This document shows, in pieces, positions 35,722 through 46,415 of a DNA stretch of 64,000 nucleotides (position 1 is its first letter; every line of letters starts with the position of its first letter). The notes beneath the pieces are model-generated. The model saw nothing but the letters and a program-made list of their open reading frames with translations, did no database searches and had not been told where the DNA came from. Position numbers and translations under genes: made by a program. The stretch comes from Lates calcarifer (lineage: Eukaryota > Chordata > Actinopteri > Centropomidae), in NCBI RefSeq assembly GCF_001640805.2, contig NC_066850.1:1073149-1137148 (forward strand). Direction: 5' to 3'.

Positions 35722-36697
35722 GCACTGTTTCTACACTGATAAGGTGAAAGGGTCTTTTTATAAGGTCACAGAATCACTCAGTCACACTCTCTGTGCATGG
35801 AGGATGTACACAACATCTGCCATCTGTACAGCACACAGCTGCCCACATACACACCTCCACCTGGTGAAAGTTACATCTTACTCATACTGCCATCAATAAT
35901 TGACTAAAGGTAGGAGGAATAAGCTCCAAAAGCCTGGACCAAGGCATGGATCCAGTCAATCAGCCAGACAGAAAATCCTCTTGTACTAACAGGGAATTGT
36001 CAGGAGACTTTTCAGACTTGAAGCCAGCTACAGCTGTAGAACATATATATCTCCCCACACCACGGTACGCAGGTTTGATCTCCAGAAAGTTTTCAGGGAG
36101 TTAGAGAAAGCAGCGTTTCTGCCACAGCAATACATGCAAATTTATGACTCGAAATAAAAAAAAAAGAAAGTGATTCCAAAACTTAATAATACTGCAAAAT
36201 GGGCTCAAGAGAGTTTAGTCATGCTCACAGAAAGCCCATTAAGCACACCATCACAGCCCACCTGTCACTGAATCGTTATCCTATGCAAGATTTCTCACAA
36301 AGATATGCATAGTGTCACAGAAGAATCATCTAAATCCACTGCTGCTCTCCATGGAGTCAAATCATACACACACACACACACATATAGAAATACACTGTGC
36401 AGTCATCTTTCCTGTAGACTGTGATGTCCCAGAGAAAATTGCTTTAAATCCTGAAAAGGTCATATACAGGGTAATCCAACAGATAGATGAGCAGACTAGC
36501 AGACACACACACCATGGTCTCATCCTCTTTACAGACTCAGAAATCCTACAGATGATGGGGATGAAGTACAGACATCGGCTATAATATACTCACACTCTCT
36601 GTAGACTGTAGTTCACAAAGAAAATGTTAAAGCAGAAGTTAAAGTATGCAGGTTAGCTTTGCTACTTTGAAATTACACAACAGATGCACACACTCAC

Positions 36698-37064
36698 CCT
36701 CTCTGCAGACTGCGACGTGCCGAAGAAGATGGGGATGAACGCCAGCCAGATGATACAGGTGGTGTACATGGTAAATCCGATGGGCTTGGCCTCGTTGAAG
36801 GTCTCGGGCACGCCTCGCGTCTTGATGGCGTAAACCGTGCACGTCACCATCAGCAGGATGGAGTAACCCAGGGAGCAGATGAGCGACAGGTCCGAGATGT
36901 CGCACTTGAGGACGCCGCGCGCCGACGTGGGGTCCTGGGTCCGCTGCTCGCCGTAGTCCACGACGGTGTGGGGGGGGTCCACCGCGAACCAGACGAAGAC
37001 GCCCAGGAGCTGAACCGAGATCAGGGAGAAGGTGATGACGAGCTGGGAGGCGGGAGAGATGAAC
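36698..37064 (-). CDS. grm8: grm8 exon: TM4-TM6
   Basis: This 367-bp exon follows acceptor CTCCCCAG; its first G completes an arginine codon (AG|G). It ends in phase 0 at GAGAGG|GTGAGT. It reads [119 protein letters not shown] and AER. TM4 is QLVITF...FVWFAV, and ECL2 holds the conserved CD(I) cysteine. TM5 is [13 protein letters not shown]. The third intracellular loop [16 protein letters not shown] is near-invariant in the family and contacts G protein. TM6 is the [19 protein letters not shown] segment, with the WLAF motif characteristic of class C receptors. VVDYGEQRT is close to the mGluR8 ECL2 signature. Confidence 0.96.
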
Positions 37065-38045
37065 CTGGGGAGGACAAGATTACTGACATGAAGGGGTGGA
37101 GCAGCAACGGAAGACGATTCTAAATTTGGAATAATGAAATTTTCTCACACAATCCTGAAAACAAGAGTTATAGAAATATTAATACAAGTACTGCACCTGA
37201 CAGAGTATTATATTCCTATACACAGAGCCATGCACATTCAAACAAACCCACAATAAGAGGTGGAGGGAGGTCGGGGAAAAGGCAAGAGACGAGATTTGAG
37301 GCGAAAAAAAGAAAAAGAGGTCACAGTAAAATACAGCCAGCACTGAACAGAGGAAACATGACGATCACCAAGGATGTTCAAGAGATAAAACGTGGAGGCA
37401 AATAATACCCAATAACAAAAGCTATGTTTGCGCTCACACCCCAGGTGAAGCTCAGACTCAAAGGATGCTCAGCACCTGACAACCCGCATGTTAACGGCTT
37501 CATTCATTCTCACATCAATCATGATGCACTGCTATGTGACCAGCAACAGTCACATACAACACAAAGAAGCTAAACCATTTGGCCTGGCTTTCCCGGAAAG
37601 TAGAAAAAAAGTAGAGTAAAAATCTTTCTATGTATGAGCAGCAGTACAATAACACAGACTCTTACAGCTGGGTGGTGCTGAAGGAAAAAGCAGACGACCA
37701 TCTGGGCAGCAGGGACATGAACCTGAGCACTATTAAATTCTGCATTAACATTTTAGCCACTTTAGTTGATGCTCCCTCCCAGAGTCACTCACACTGAGTA
37801 CAAACAGTACAATAGGTGAGTGTTGAGTTCATGACTCTCATACATAATGTATGAAAAATAAATGATGAATAATGATTGCAAGTAGCTTAGTAAGGAAGAG
37901 GAGAAGTCCTCATGTGAATACTCACACCTCATAAAAAAAAGGACGACACACAGTGACCTTCAGTGCCACTACACCCATCGAAATCTATGTGTACTGGACA
38001 AACATCCACAGAGTGTGTGTAATGACAGGCAGGTGTTGTGTTCAC
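37065..38045 (-). other. grm8 intron, 0.98 kb, splitting the 7TM region after TM3
   Basis: This GT-AG phase-2 intron interrupts an arginine codon (AG|G) in the second intracellular loop just after SVTAP. Its junction CCCAG|G is also a protosplice sequence. No TE was recognised inside. Confidence 0.92.
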
Positions 38046-38467
38046 CTGGGTGCTGTTACAGACTTCTTCCCCTGTTCAAAGATGCGGTGTATCCTGTTGG
38101 TCTTGGTGAGCAGGGCGGCGTAGCTGAAACACATCCCCAAGCCCAAGAAGATCCTCCTGAACGAACACACCCCCACGTCCGGGGTGGCGATCATCAGGAA
38201 CGTGATGGCGTAGCACAAGAAGATTCCCGTTAGCAGCACGTAGCTCATCTCCCGGCCCGACGCCCGCACGATGGGCGTGTCGTTGTAGCGGACGAAGGTG
38301 ACGATGACGAAGGAGGTGGCGATGATGCCCAGCATGGAGATGAAGACGGGGACGATGGCCCAGGGGGAGTGCCACTCCAGCTTGATGATGGGGATGGGAA
38401 CGCAGCCAGTGCGGTTGACGTCAGGTCGCATCTCGTACGGACACAGCTCGCAGGTGAACTCTGAAGC
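38046..38467 (-). CDS. grm8: grm8 exon: rest of cysteine-rich linker and TM1-TM3
   Basis: This 422-bp exon enters in phase 0 (acceptor CTCCTCCAG) and leaves in phase 2 (CCCAG|GTGAAC). It starts [18 protein letters not shown] with the last three linker cysteines and an NRT glycosylation sequon. TM1 begins at [14 protein letters not shown], the first intracellular loop is [16 protein letters not shown]2 is [18 protein letters not shown], and TM3 runs from [19 protein letters not shown] into [17 protein letters not shown] at the second intracellular loop. The cysteine of GVCSFRR is the conserved TM3-ECL2 disulfide partner. The histidine in NRIHRI favours mGluR8 over mGluR4 or 7, which have tyrosine there. 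Third codon positions are very G/C-rich compared with the AT-rich introns. Confidence 0.96.
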
Positions 38468-40353
38468 CTGGAGGAGACACAGTTTGAATAATATACATTA
38501 AGACTGTTTCTTTGAAGAGGCCAACTGGTGATCTCATATATCAACTAATTACAAATTAAGTTAATTAACTGTTTTCATTCTTTCATTGCTTCGACCAGAC
38601 CTGATGGAAGACTTTTTAGATTTCTATGGATCAGGCTAACTTCTTCCTCTCATAAAATCAATCAGAGTGTGAACCATGAACCTGAACCCTATTGGCTGTG
38701 CACTGAGATACTGAAGCTAATTTCTAGCCAACAGGAGTTGTCAATTTTCTTGATTAGTGCATTTGGCCTAAGACTTTTACAGCAGGCATACTAATTAGCA
38801 GTTATGCTTTTGATAACTCAGCGTTCTTTCAGGTGTTCGGGGGAATTTCTGATCATTTGGAGACAGATTGAGTCAACAGAAAAGGAGCCAGATATTGAAA
38901 AAAAGAAGTTGAGTCAAATAAAGCTTGAGGCCAGCTATAGGCAAACCAGGGGGGAACTGAGCTCAACCTTCTTTTTGCAGACAATTACTGCCGCTGAAGT
39001 ACAGCTGAGTAAAGTTCTGAATCCCAAACTACCAACAGAAGTGTGGTAAAGAGCTCACACATGTATGTAAATACAGCTGAGTCTGTGTGTTATCGACCTC
39101 GGCACACTGACTGTGCATATTGGACACATTTTTTTGTGCACCTGCTCTATAGTTGACTTACTTGTTTTTGCCATGCTGCTATACTATTTTCCATTCTGCT
39201 AAAATCCCAAATCTACTGTAAATGTGTCAACAGATTATTGATTTTACAGCAAATGCATGTATCTGCAAAATGAGTATTGATCTCTGGCTCTGACAAGCAT
39301 CGACCGCTGCTGTTGTGGCTGATATTTTCTTTTCCCTTTATTGCTTCCTGAACGAGGGAATTCTCTGCACATACCTTCACCGGCTCGCTCATGGATTTTT
39401 CTAACTGAATAAGAAGGATGGTGGGCTGCCAAATTGTCCCTGACGGTGATATAATTAACACACGGGGTGTATCTTTATAATATGTGAGACTCTTTTCCCT
39501 CACCTCAAATTACACACTTCCATTTGCTATAATAGCATCTGTGGGGTTTTTCCTGCATATATAAATCTAAAATGGGCCGTCTAAGTGGCTTGCCTTTTTT
39601 TAGGCACTTGAAATGAGTTGAAACAAAAAAGTCCTCATCACCACAGAGGGACACAGAACTACAGCAAGAGTAAAGCAGACACATGCAGAGACTAGCATGT
39701 TTATACATCAGTTGATTATGACTGATTCTGGCTTTAATTGCAAAGCAAGTGCAGTTTAACCGAGATTCGATATTTGGTCAATATCTAAATTTTTACCACA
39801 TTTTTACTGATCTTACCATCTGGAGACTTCACCAGCTTTTAAAACTCCAGCAATCAAGATAATTTAGGAGTCGGGGAAGTCCCATTTCTTCTTGTTAGAT
39901 TACACAAACAAAACTAAGAGCTACAGTGAAAAATCACTGAAGCAAAAAGTCAACACCAATTATTTTTCATATTTCTACAAAATCACCCTCCCTCTGTTTG
40001 CCAGGATGCAACACCACAGTGTAATACACAACAAGCTTCAACAGTTCAACATATGATTGAGGTGGATTTTACTGTCTGCAGCTTGTGAACCATGTAATGC
40101 AAGTATTCAGAAATTTGGCAGAAAGATCAAGTAACCAAAATAAAATAAAAACAGTAAAGCAAATGATCTTCCATACTCTGAGGTAACTTCTGAAATTAAT
40201 TTTATGCAAACTTTTACAGTGTAGAGATATGAGGAAAGCTCTGAATTGAACAGAGACTTTATTGCATACCAGTCACAGTGTGTGTGGGCGGCTTATTCCA
40301 CTGTTTAGGATCAAATCCACCAGGTCTTGGCAGATATTTCTCCAGAGATTTAC
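38468..40353 (-). other. grm8 intron, 1.9 kb, inside the region mammals encode in one exon
   Basis: This GT-AG phase-0 intron sits between ...GYHYQ and ASEFTCEL. The exon bases at the junction, CAG|G, match a protosplice site (MAG|R). AT-rich; no repeat family recognised. Confidence 0.9.
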
Positions 40354-40500
40354 CTGATAGTGGTATCCCTCACAGCGCTCGCAGTGCCAGCAGCAGGGCA
40401 CGCCTTTCACCACTTTCTTCCTTTCGCCTGCACGGCACGGGATGCTGCATACAGATGCTGGGAGGGATGGGTCACCTGTCCTCCAACGCATGGCCTCCAC
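40354..40500 (-). CDS. grm8: grm8 exon: cysteine-rich linker, first part
   Basis: This 147-bp exon is exactly 49 codons and phase 0 at both ends (acceptor CGTCTAG, donor TATCAG|GTAAAT). It encodes [33 protein letters not shown] and [16 protein letters not shown]. Six of the nine conserved cysteines of the rigid extracellular linker between the ligand domain and the membrane helices are here. The linker transmits closure of the dimeric flytrap to the 7TM bundle (family knowledge). The segment around RTGDPSLP differs from the mammalian mGluR8 sequence I recall, while the cysteine framework is intact. This exon and the next two appear to be pieces of what is one 936-bp exon in mammals: 147 + 422 + 367 = 936. 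Confidence 0.94.
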
Positions 40501-40893
40501 CTAGACGATTGGACAGTGTGTATGAGATGTGTCCATATGGCAAATGTAGATTTTGTTTGTTTTTGTCTTAAGTGCCACAGCATAAAACCTGACGTTAGGT
40601 TTTGTGGCAAAACTAAACTTCCCACCTTCTTGAGGGATATAATGCGGCACTAAGATTGGCAGCCATCTGCTCAGGCTGACATTAGTGTGTGTTAACAGTC
40701 CTTTAACACTCAGTTTCCCCTGTACCTGCAAGAAAGTGTGTCTTCAGGGCGACTTCGAGAGCAATTAGCACAGGCAGATCCTCTGATCGTTTTCCGAAGC
40801 GCTGCCGGGCACAAAACTAACACCAACGAGTGTTGGAAGCCAGCAACCAGACCATAATCAGATTTGGCACAAATAGGCCATCTGTATTTCCTT

Positions 40894-40941
40894 CTGTGTG
40901 TGTGTGTGTGTGTATGTGTGTGTTTGCATGTGTGTGTGTGT
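40894..40941. repeat. (GT)n compound microsatellite
   Basis: GT repeats with TA and TT/CA interruptions. Confidence 0.9.
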
Positions 40942-41275
40942 ACATATGTTCTTCCATTTGTGCATTTTGTTTGTTTGTGCTTGTGTCACACACTGGCATT
41001 AAAGTGGATCCCTGAGTCTTCCGTATGTCTGGTGTGTGTGAGATTCTGTGTGTGTTTGTGTGTGCTGTTTGTAAGTCATGTGTGCGAGTGTGTGTAATAA
41101 ACTCTGTCATCACACCCCGAGTCCCTGAGGTTCATCTGTTGCCAGGGGTGATGAGTAAAATGGAGCATTACTGTTTTTAAGGCACAAAATGCATCGGTCC
41201 AACAAAAACTAGTTAGGAGGAAAAACTCATCAGGGACAGAGGAAATGGACTTGATTTGATCACTGACACACATAT

Positions 41276-41278
<3 letters not shown>

Positions 41279-41322
<44 letters not shown>
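41279..41322. repeat. (CA)n microsatellite
   Basis: Uninterrupted CA run of about 22 units, 780 bp upstream of the grm8 exon at 40500. Confidence 0.95.
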
Positions 41323-41325
<3 letters not shown>

Positions 41326-41520
41326 CAGTATTAGGTTACTGTGCTGCGAATATATCTGTCAGGAGAAATACACTAATGATAAAAAGTGTGTTTGTGTGCA
41401 GGAGTGCAAATTAGTGTTGTTTGAAACTTTCTAAGTGTTTTTTTTTTCGCTGGCTGCTGTTTTCTGCTCTTTATTGGGTATTTTTGTTCATCATTTATTC
41501 ACAGCCTCACCAGAATCTTT

Positions 41521-41526
<6 letters not shown>

Positions 41527-41582
<56 letters not shown>
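41527..41582. repeat. (CA)n microsatellite, longest in window
   Basis: Pure CA run of about 28 units, 205 bp from the previous CA run. Confidence 0.95.
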
Positions 41583-41584
<2 letters not shown>

Positions 41585-42488
41585 TATTTCGTAACAATAA
41601 CCATGAATTATGCACCAGCCAGAACAACATAGGCCCGGTCGTGAACCTCTCTTCCATTAATTACCTGGGTGACACAATAATAGCTATAATAGGACTCTGC
41701 TCTCATTATAATCATCGACTTTACTGAGTATATGTGTCCAGACACTGTATGTCCAACCACTTGACTTGCACTTAGAACATCCAAACAGTTTGTTGACTGT
41801 GAAAACTTTCACCCGCTCTTGTCACTAAATCTGCCGCTGCGCCTTCAAACCCGTCTGGATTTTTAAACAGATCAAACACATCTGTTAATTTGTCAACTGT
41901 CACAGCGCTCAGTCGTGTGTGTCTTAACTATGTGTTGTCCTTTGTGTTGCAGCAGTCTCTCTCTCTCTCTCAGTCAGCCAGGCCGTCCATCAGCCAGAAA
42001 GCATTTCGTGTCTATTAGTCTTCTCATCTGTCATCTGGCCTTTCTAATGAAGTCCTGGGTGGATTCATAACACAGAGCACTTCAGCAACGCTCGAGGAGT
42101 TTGTGTGCATACATGTGTCGGGAGCGCGTGTCGATGAGATTTCAGTCTGCTCCTGCATTAAGTTCAATGTTCCTGGACTGAAGTGTGCGAGGCTCAGGTG
42201 TATACTCTGCTCCAGCATTTACAGACGGGTTGTGTAATATGTGTGTGACCTTGTGTGGGTGTGAGTATGTCTCTGCACAAGACTGAACAATCACAACCTT
42301 TTGTTAAAAACTTTTGCTTCTGAATAACTCAAATAAATCTTACATTTTGAATTCATGGCAGCTGGTCACAGTGATGTTGACCTTTTACTCTGCAGAGATA
42401 TTTGGTCTGTAATGTTGGTGCAGTCGGTTATTATACTTGTTGCTGTGATGTACGTATTTGTGTTTGTGAGTGTGCGTGACAGTCTTAC

Positions 42489-42628
42489 TTTGAGGTGGAG
42501 TTTATTGGTCCAGGAGCCGATGACTCTGTACTCCGCAGTCGATCTGTTGGTAATCTGGTACTGGAAGATATCGTATCTTCCTGGTGCGTCTCCGTTCTCG
42601 TTGAAAACCACAGGCGTTCCGGCACTTC
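42489..42628 (-). CDS. grm8: grm8 exon: end of ligand-binding domain
   Basis: This 140-bp exon enters in phase 1 after TCTTCCAG, completing the glycine codon of FNG|SAGTP, and leaves in phase 0 at CTCAAA|GTAAGA. It reads [37 protein letters not shown] and SWTNKLHLK. It closes the Venus-flytrap fold before the cysteine-rich linker. [13 protein letters not shown] is the hallmark of this part of all mGluRs, and NRS is a potential N-glycosylation sequon. An internally deleted Tc1 transposon copy lies 220-870 bp upstream, within the preceding intron and on the same strand. The intron to the next exon is 1988 bp. Confidence 0.95.
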
Positions 42629-42849
42629 CTGGAAGAGACACAGTGGATGTCGGACAGAGGGTCAACTTGGTCATTTAATATGACACGATTACATTTTGAC
42701 TTGGGCTCAGATGGCTCCACTTTTTATTGATCACCGCAGAAATGATCACAACAAAGTAAAAAGGACGGAAGTTAAAAGCTAAACCTTTGATAAAACGTGT
42801 GTCCTCTTAGAGCGGCGTTTCCTGCTGAATGTTAATGTGATATCAAAAG

Positions 42850-43500
42850 AGGCTACAATGCCTTCAGTGAACGTTGTTAAAATGCTTTCTGACCACCTGG
42901 AATCTCACTTCATGTTCATGAGGCTTTTGCTTTGTAACATGGTGCGTCATCATGTTGGAGGTAACCATTAGAAGATGGGTGTCCAGATTTATCAGACCAA
43001 ACTACATTTTTCCAGCCTTCAGCTGTCCAGCTCTGCTGAGCCTGTGCCCACTGCAGCCAAAGATTTCTGTTCCTGGCTGAGAGGAGTGGAACCCAGTGTG
43101 GTCTTCTGCCGTCACAGTCCATCTGGGTTCGACGTGTGGTGCATCCTGAGCTGCTTTTCTGCTCACCACAGTTGTAAAGAGTGGTTATCTGAGTGACCAC
43201 AGCCTTTCTGTCAGCTCTAACCAGTCTGGCCATTCTCCTCTGACCTCCCTCATCTGTCTGCAGAACCACCACTCACTGGATGTTTCTGTTTCTCACACAG
43301 GTCTGAGTGAAGCATAGAGTCTGCAGTAAATAAGCACACCACGGTCCGAGTCGTGGAGGTCACATTCTGTCCTCATTCTGATGTTTGATGAAGCTGTATC
43401 TGCATGATTTTATGCATTGCACTGCTGCCGCATGATTGGCTGATTGCATGACTAAGCAGGTGCGCAGGTGTTCCTAATGAAGTGCTCGGTGAGTGTATAA
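42850..43500 (-). mobile_element. Tc1-family transposon, internally deleted
   Basis: Minus-strand reading from 43272 gives GGQRRMARLVRADRKAVVTQ, TTLYNCGEQKSS, TTRRTQMDCDGRRPHWVPLL, SARNRNLWLQWAQAQQSW and GWKNVVWSDKSG. It then jumps to NGYLQHDDAPCYKAKAS and a stop. WSDKS is the region of the first/second catalytic aspartates and DDAPCYK a downstream conserved block, so the middle of the transposase is deleted. The right end (43470-43499) is CAGGTGTTCCTAATGAAGTG plus CTCGGTGAGTGTATA, the end sequence of this fish Tc1 family (recall). The left end is not clear. It cannot be active; it sits 220 bp upstream of a grm8 exon. Confidence 0.75.
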
Positions 43501-43602
43501 ATTTAATGAAGTAATATCTTCTCAGGCAGTGTGTTTAGTGGCCTGATAGCAAAGCCACTGTCAACTTTACTCTTTGTTCCAGGCTGTGTTGAACTGTACC
43601 TG

Positions 43603-43604
<2 letters not shown>

Positions 43605-43640
<36 letters not shown>
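43605..43640. repeat. (TG)n microsatellite
   Basis: Uninterrupted TG run of 18 units just outside the Tc1 remnant. Confidence 0.95.
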
Positions 43641-43642
<2 letters not shown>

Positions 43643-46390
43643 CAGAGGCGTAGCGTGATTGAATATGCACACGCATGGATGCATTTATGTGTCCTCTAAG
43701 GTTTAGTTTTCTCACCACCAATAAGGCTTAATGCAAACTTTTTATCTTTCTCCCTCTCTGTCTTACTCGCCTTCTTTCTTTTATGCAGCGATACAACCAA
43801 ATCAAATCACTGAATCTGGCGTAGCATCAAGAAAATCCAATTACAGTGTACATGTGGAGAAAGTGCTGCATTATGGAAATTCTACCTGTGTACCATAAGT
43901 CACTGATATGGAAGGACAATGGTGAGGATACATAAAAACAGTTAGCAGTTTGAGGCAAAGCAAGAGAGAAACAGAGAGAAGATGAAGAGCAGAATATATA
44001 GATAATGGATGGATGGAGGAGGAAAGAACAGACTTACACTAAAAGGAGAAAATTTTAAAAGAAAGAAAAGAACAGGTGAGATAAAAACTAAAAAACTAAT
44101 TTGAGAAGGAGACAAGTGGAGGAGAAAGAAAAGTGATTAAGACGAAGAGAGAGGAGAGCACAAAGACAAAGGTGAAGGAAATTTAAAAAGAAATGTGAAG
44201 GTTCCCTCACTGTGACTATAAGTAATTAAACAGGGCTAAAAGAGAAAGAACAAGCAGAATGATCTTATTCAGAGAGCATAAGAAAGATGAATGGAGGAAG
44301 ACTGAATTGTTACAGGAGACAAAACTAACTCTCAATCTCTCATTGTTACCACAAATTATGAATGAGGTCCATTTGTGTGAGAGCTGGTGTATGTCCAGTA
44401 GTAATTAATGTCCCTGCTCACACACACACACAATCATAAATACATGCACACTGCTTACAGATGATGTAGTATTTTCCCTTGCTCTATCTCTGATTTTGCC
44501 TTCAACTAATAAACATGAAAACAAGGTGAAAACCCACAATGAGATATTTTGGTGATTGGCTGTGCAGCACAGTAGCAGAGGTTTAATTAGCGTGATTTCC
44601 ACTGACTTCATTATGACCCAAATTCTATTCATCTGAATACAATATATCCAGTGCTGTATATGAATAGTTTTGTTGTGTATCAAAGTGCTTGCTAGGCAAC
44701 ACACTATAATGTTATCCCCCAGACTTAATTAGTATGCTTGCTGTGAGGTAAACACACAGATGTCTTCACACAATACAGCTCTCAGCAGCAACTACATTCA
44801 CCTGACTAATATACCTCAGATATACCTGTTTATTATCACGCAACCGCAAAGCAAACTCCTAAATGCACCCAGCATCCACTGCAACAACCTACCTGAACAG
44901 AACATCTGACAGTGTCGTTCAGACACCTCCACAACTCCTCTGCATTACTCTCACCATCCCCTCCCATCTCCTCCCTCCCTCTTGTCTTCAGATCTCCATT
45001 TTCCCTCCACTGTCTCTTGCTCTCTCTGCTAAATGAGTGCACATTGAACACAAATGGGTTTTGTGTGTTTACCTTAGCCCAGTGAGAAGGAATTAGTCAG
45101 GGGAAATATTCATGCCCATCAGACTGAAAACTACAACCACCAAGTCTGCTTTTCTTTCTCATTATCATTTTCCCTTCTGTCCATTTTAATTTGGTCTACT
45201 TTGTATCATCATCTCCTCCCTCTGGTCTTCTCCTCCCTCTGTCCTTACATCTACCACCCTCATGTTTTCTTTTGTCCCACATTAACTGACTCCGTTCTTT
45301 CCCCTCTTTTTTTAAATAATTGTCAAGCCATCTCAGTCTGTTACTCTTCTCTCCCCTCAACTCTCCCTAAACTTCCTTCCATTCCCTTTTTCTAGCACTT
45401 ACCAAACTGTGTTTTAGAGAATAAACTGAAATTTTAAATCAGCACAAACAATGCCAAATAAAAAGAGAGGCAATTAAGCAATTTAACAAATTCATTAGAG
45501 GCTCACCAACAAGGACCTGCCTGGGTTGACTGGTTTATTTGATTGGCCGACACAACAAATCATTTACCAAAAAAAGGGTTTATTCTCCACTCAGTGATTA
45601 GCATGTCATCGTTTCCTCAGCAACTCTATTGTCTGACTTTCTTCTAATTTTCCATTTACACCAATCATGCCCCTTTAGGGCTAGTTAGGGAATGCGGCAA
45701 CTGAAACAATTGTCTGGAGCAGAGACACGCTGGCAGGTACTTTAAATTATGCAGAGCAAAAGCAGACTGTTTGCTGTGAAAGCAGTGGTTACCTTGAGTA
45801 GGAAATGATTATTCAATCTCATGGTGTTTGTATCATTTGCTGGAAATTTCTGAGTCAGGTGGATAAAGACAGCACTTTTAAAAGCAGCAGCAATTACTGC
45901 AAACACACATACAATAGGCGTGACAGGTGCTGGCATTATCCCGGGAATATGTTGGAAAAACAGGTAGCTGACAACCCCTCATCAGCTCTGATTAATGTTT
46001 TGGTTTAAGAGATGCATGGGCAGGCTTACGGCCCTAATGAATCTCCACTTGGGCTTTTTTTTGCTTTGTTTATTTATCATCACAACATGTCTAGAAAAGA
46101 TTTCTGAAAGATACACAGATAGAAAAAAAATGCATCTCAAATTAACTAACATAAAATAATAATGCACTCTTTAATGTTTCACTTCAGGAACATTTGATCA
46201 GTTAAACTGTGCTGCTGGGTGAGACAGTCCGACCACAGAAAACACACACGTTAAACCTGTGAATGTGTTAATGTCTGTCTCCACTGGTGTGGAAGCACTG
46301 ACATATCGACATGTAGATTTTCACAACTTCCACTTTAGTTGGCATGACCTTGAAAAAGAAATGATTTACCTGTTGCCCTGGCAACACTCC

Positions 46391-46415
46391 TCTTCCTCCT
46401 CCTCCTCCTCCTCCT
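46391..46415. repeat. (TCC)n microsatellite
   Basis: Run of CCT trinucleotides, about eight units with one TTC. Confidence 0.85.

Larger units (their letters stand above)
20474..36697 (-). other. grm8 intron, 16.2 kb
   Basis: The intron runs between donor GAGAGG|GTGAGT (36698) and acceptor TCGTTCTAG (20473). No coding exon was recognised on either strand. It holds a Tc1 remnant (30.03-30.45 kb), a TGAGGACCAA-type dispersed repeat (22.26-22.45 kb), purine-rich stretches (21.4-21.6, 23.0-23.2, 25.14-25.4, 32.7-32.9 kb), pyrimidine-rich stretches (31.4-31.75, 33.0-33.2 kb) and microsatellites (28325, 31853, 35699). Small ORFs here are low-complexity or chance. Confidence 0.85.
40501..42488 (-). 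other. grm8 intron, 2.0 kb, microsatellite-rich
   Basis: This GT-AG intron (CTCAAA|GTAAGA ... CGTCTAG) is in phase 0. It contains three long dinucleotide tracts: (GT) at 40894-40941, (CA) at 41279-41322 and a pure (CA) tract at about 41527-41582. No ORF of interest was seen outside these repeats. Confidence 0.9.
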
